Assembly (NCBI GenBank): GCA_964601355.1
Contig: CAZRNB010000094.1
Location: 1 to 11,811, forward strand
DNA from: CAZRNB01 sp964601355
GTDB taxonomy: Bacteria > Planctomycetota > Phycisphaerae > Sedimentisphaerales > Anaerobacaceae
DNA length: 11,811 nt
Reading direction: 5' to 3'
The notes beneath the pieces are model-generated. The model had not been told where the DNA came from. It ran no database searches and saw nothing but the letters and a program-made list of their open reading frames with translations. Position numbers and translations under genes: made by a program. Shown piece after piece: positions 10,879 to 11,811 of the stretch; position 1 is the stretch's first letter, and each line of letters begins with the position of its first letter.

Positions 10879-11811
10879 ATGCCCGCAAATCTTACACCAG
10901 ACTATTTTAAGGCTGAGCAGTGGTACCGCCAGGCTACTACCAACGAGGAGAAAATCCTTGCGCTGGAGCAGATGCTTGCGGTTATGCCCAAACACAAGGG
11001 AACCGACCATCTAAAGGCGGACCTGCGACACAAGCTCAGCAAGCTCAAGGAAGTCTCTACTCAGAAAGGCCACGGCAAACACGCCGATATTTTCTACATC
11101 CCCCGTACCGGCTCAGGCCAGGTCGCTCTTATCGGCACGCCAAACTGCGGCAAAAGCTCCATCGTGGCAGCGCTAACCAACGCGAATGTCAACGTGGCCG
11201 ACTTTCCATTCGCAACGTCTGGCCCGGTGCCGGGAATGTTAAAATTTGAAGATGTTCAGATTCAGATTATCGATATGCCGCCGATTACTGCCGATTATAG
11301 CGCGCCCGGCCAGATTGGGACGTACCGCCATTGCAACTTGATAGCTATTGTTATAGATTTGTCCACCAACACACAAGAGCAGATACGGATATGTCTGGAT
11401 TTCCTCGAATCAAGGAGTTTATTGATAGATACTGAGAAACCGGCTATTAACCAGCAGGGCAGTTTTCTGGGCAAGAAGGCCTTTTCTATCTGTACAAAGT
11501 CAGATATCGCCGTTGCCGGCTCGTTCACAAAATTGATAAAATCGTGCAAATATCCGTTTAAATTTATCGAGGTTTCTTCAAAGACCGGCGCTGGCTTTGG
11601 GGAATTACCAGCTGTAATATATAGCCAATTGGGGATTATTCGAATTTACGCAAAACCGCCAGGCAAACCTCCCGATATGAATGAGCCATTCACGATGCCT
11701 GTCGGCTCAAACGTTCAGGATTTGGCTAATTCTATTCATCGGCAATTAGCGGAAAAGCTGCTGTCCGCCCGAATCTGGGGCACGGACGTCTATAAAGGCC
11801 AAAACGTCCAG
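10879..11811 (+). CDS. Obg/DRG-like GTPase with TGS domain (3' cut by window)
   Basis: 311 codons are open to the window end. Residues 1-80 are a helical, basic N-terminal region (TTNEEKILALEQMLAVMPKH, then DLRHKLSKLKE), as in DRG-type GTPases. The G domain begins with the P-loop G86-TPNCGKSS (K92, S93) and has a switch-I-like FPFATSGPVPG. The G3 position reads D132-MPP instead of DxxG, and G4 reads T206-K-S-D209, close to NKxD; VSSKTG serves as G5. Residues ~247-311 are a TGS domain (IRIYAKPPGKPPD, VGSNVQDLANSIH). Such proteins bind GTP and usually act on ribosomes or translation factors. ATG 10879 begins the conserved homology but has no clear ribosome binding site, since the preceding bases belong to the inverted repeat. 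The loss of the G3 glycine might alter hydrolysis. Confidence 0.9.
   Translation, partial: MPANLTPDYFKAEQWYRQATTNEEKILALEQMLAVMPKHKGTDHLKADLRHKLSKLKEVSTQKGHGKHADIFYIPRTGSGQVALIGTPNCGKSSIVAALTNANVNVADFPFATSGPVPGMLKFEDVQIQIIDMPPITADYSAPGQIGTYRHCNLIAIVIDLSTNTQEQIRICLDFLESRSLLIDTEKPAINQQGSFLGKKAFSICTKSDIAVAGSFTKLIKSCKYPFKFIEVSSKTGAGFGELPAVIYSQLGIIRIYAKPPGKPPDMNEPFTMPVGSNVQDLANSIHRQLAEKLLSARIWGTDVYKGQNVQ

Noticed and set aside
10920..11249. 109-codon + strand ORF overlapping the GTPase gene
   Set aside because: Shifted frame of the GTPase coding sequence. The real frame, from 10879, contains the P-loop and TGS motifs and runs to the window end.

Overview
The window is an unusually spread-out leucine-biosynthesis cluster from a bacterium. 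All genes that can be supported lie on the + strand. The complete pathway from 2-ketoisovalerate is present: leuA (2-isopropylmalate synthase), leuC and leuD (isopropylmalate isomerase large and small subunits) and leuB (isopropylmalate dehydrogenase). The organism cannot be fixed from the sequence alone. Moderate GC, archaeal-type LeuC/LeuD, a secreted GH51 arabinofuranosidase, an Obg/DRG-like TGS GTPase and heavy loading with small dispersed palindromic repeats would suit a Planctomycetota (Phycisphaerae-like) polysaccharide degrader. That placement is an inference of low to moderate confidence.

Layout. 1-138: C-terminal end of an unidentified gene. 139-735: non-coding, with a possible decayed secreted-protein gene (299-493), a good sigma70-like promoter (505-532) and a ~195-nt leader holding two hairpins and a 26-codon ORF. 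736-2328: leuA. 2329-2659: repeats and a terminator-like hairpin. 2660-4042: membrane-anchored TPR protein. 4126-5475: leuC, with a 90-bp repeat element inserted in frame. 5540-7627: secreted GH51 enzyme. 7774-8016: two-helix membrane protein, almost touching leuD (8019-8504). 8725-9105: unknown small protein. 9319-10392: leuB. 10391-10874: compact unit with 30-bp inverted ends carrying a GxxExxY nuclease-like gene. 10879-11811: Obg-like TGS GTPase, cut by the window end.

The four leu genes work as one pathway. The genes between them (TPR protein, arabinofuranosidase, membrane protein, unknown protein) have no evident role in it. Most leu junctions carry a dispersed repeat, and at least three families recur: a 97-bp palindromic element (2484-2580 and, inverted, 8537-8633), a GTCATTGCGAG/GCAATCTC element (inside leuC and at 9148-9243), and an AACCACGGATTTCGCGGATT element (2341, 10391, 10423 and inverted at 10845).

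The strongest observations are: the repeat inside leuC that is translated as 30 extra residues; a LeuB whose coenzyme loop reads APKY, the pattern of NADP-dependent isocitrate dehydrogenase, instead of the NAD-type APDI; and the inverted-repeat-bounded GxxExxY unit fitted almost exactly between the leuB stop codon and the next start codon.
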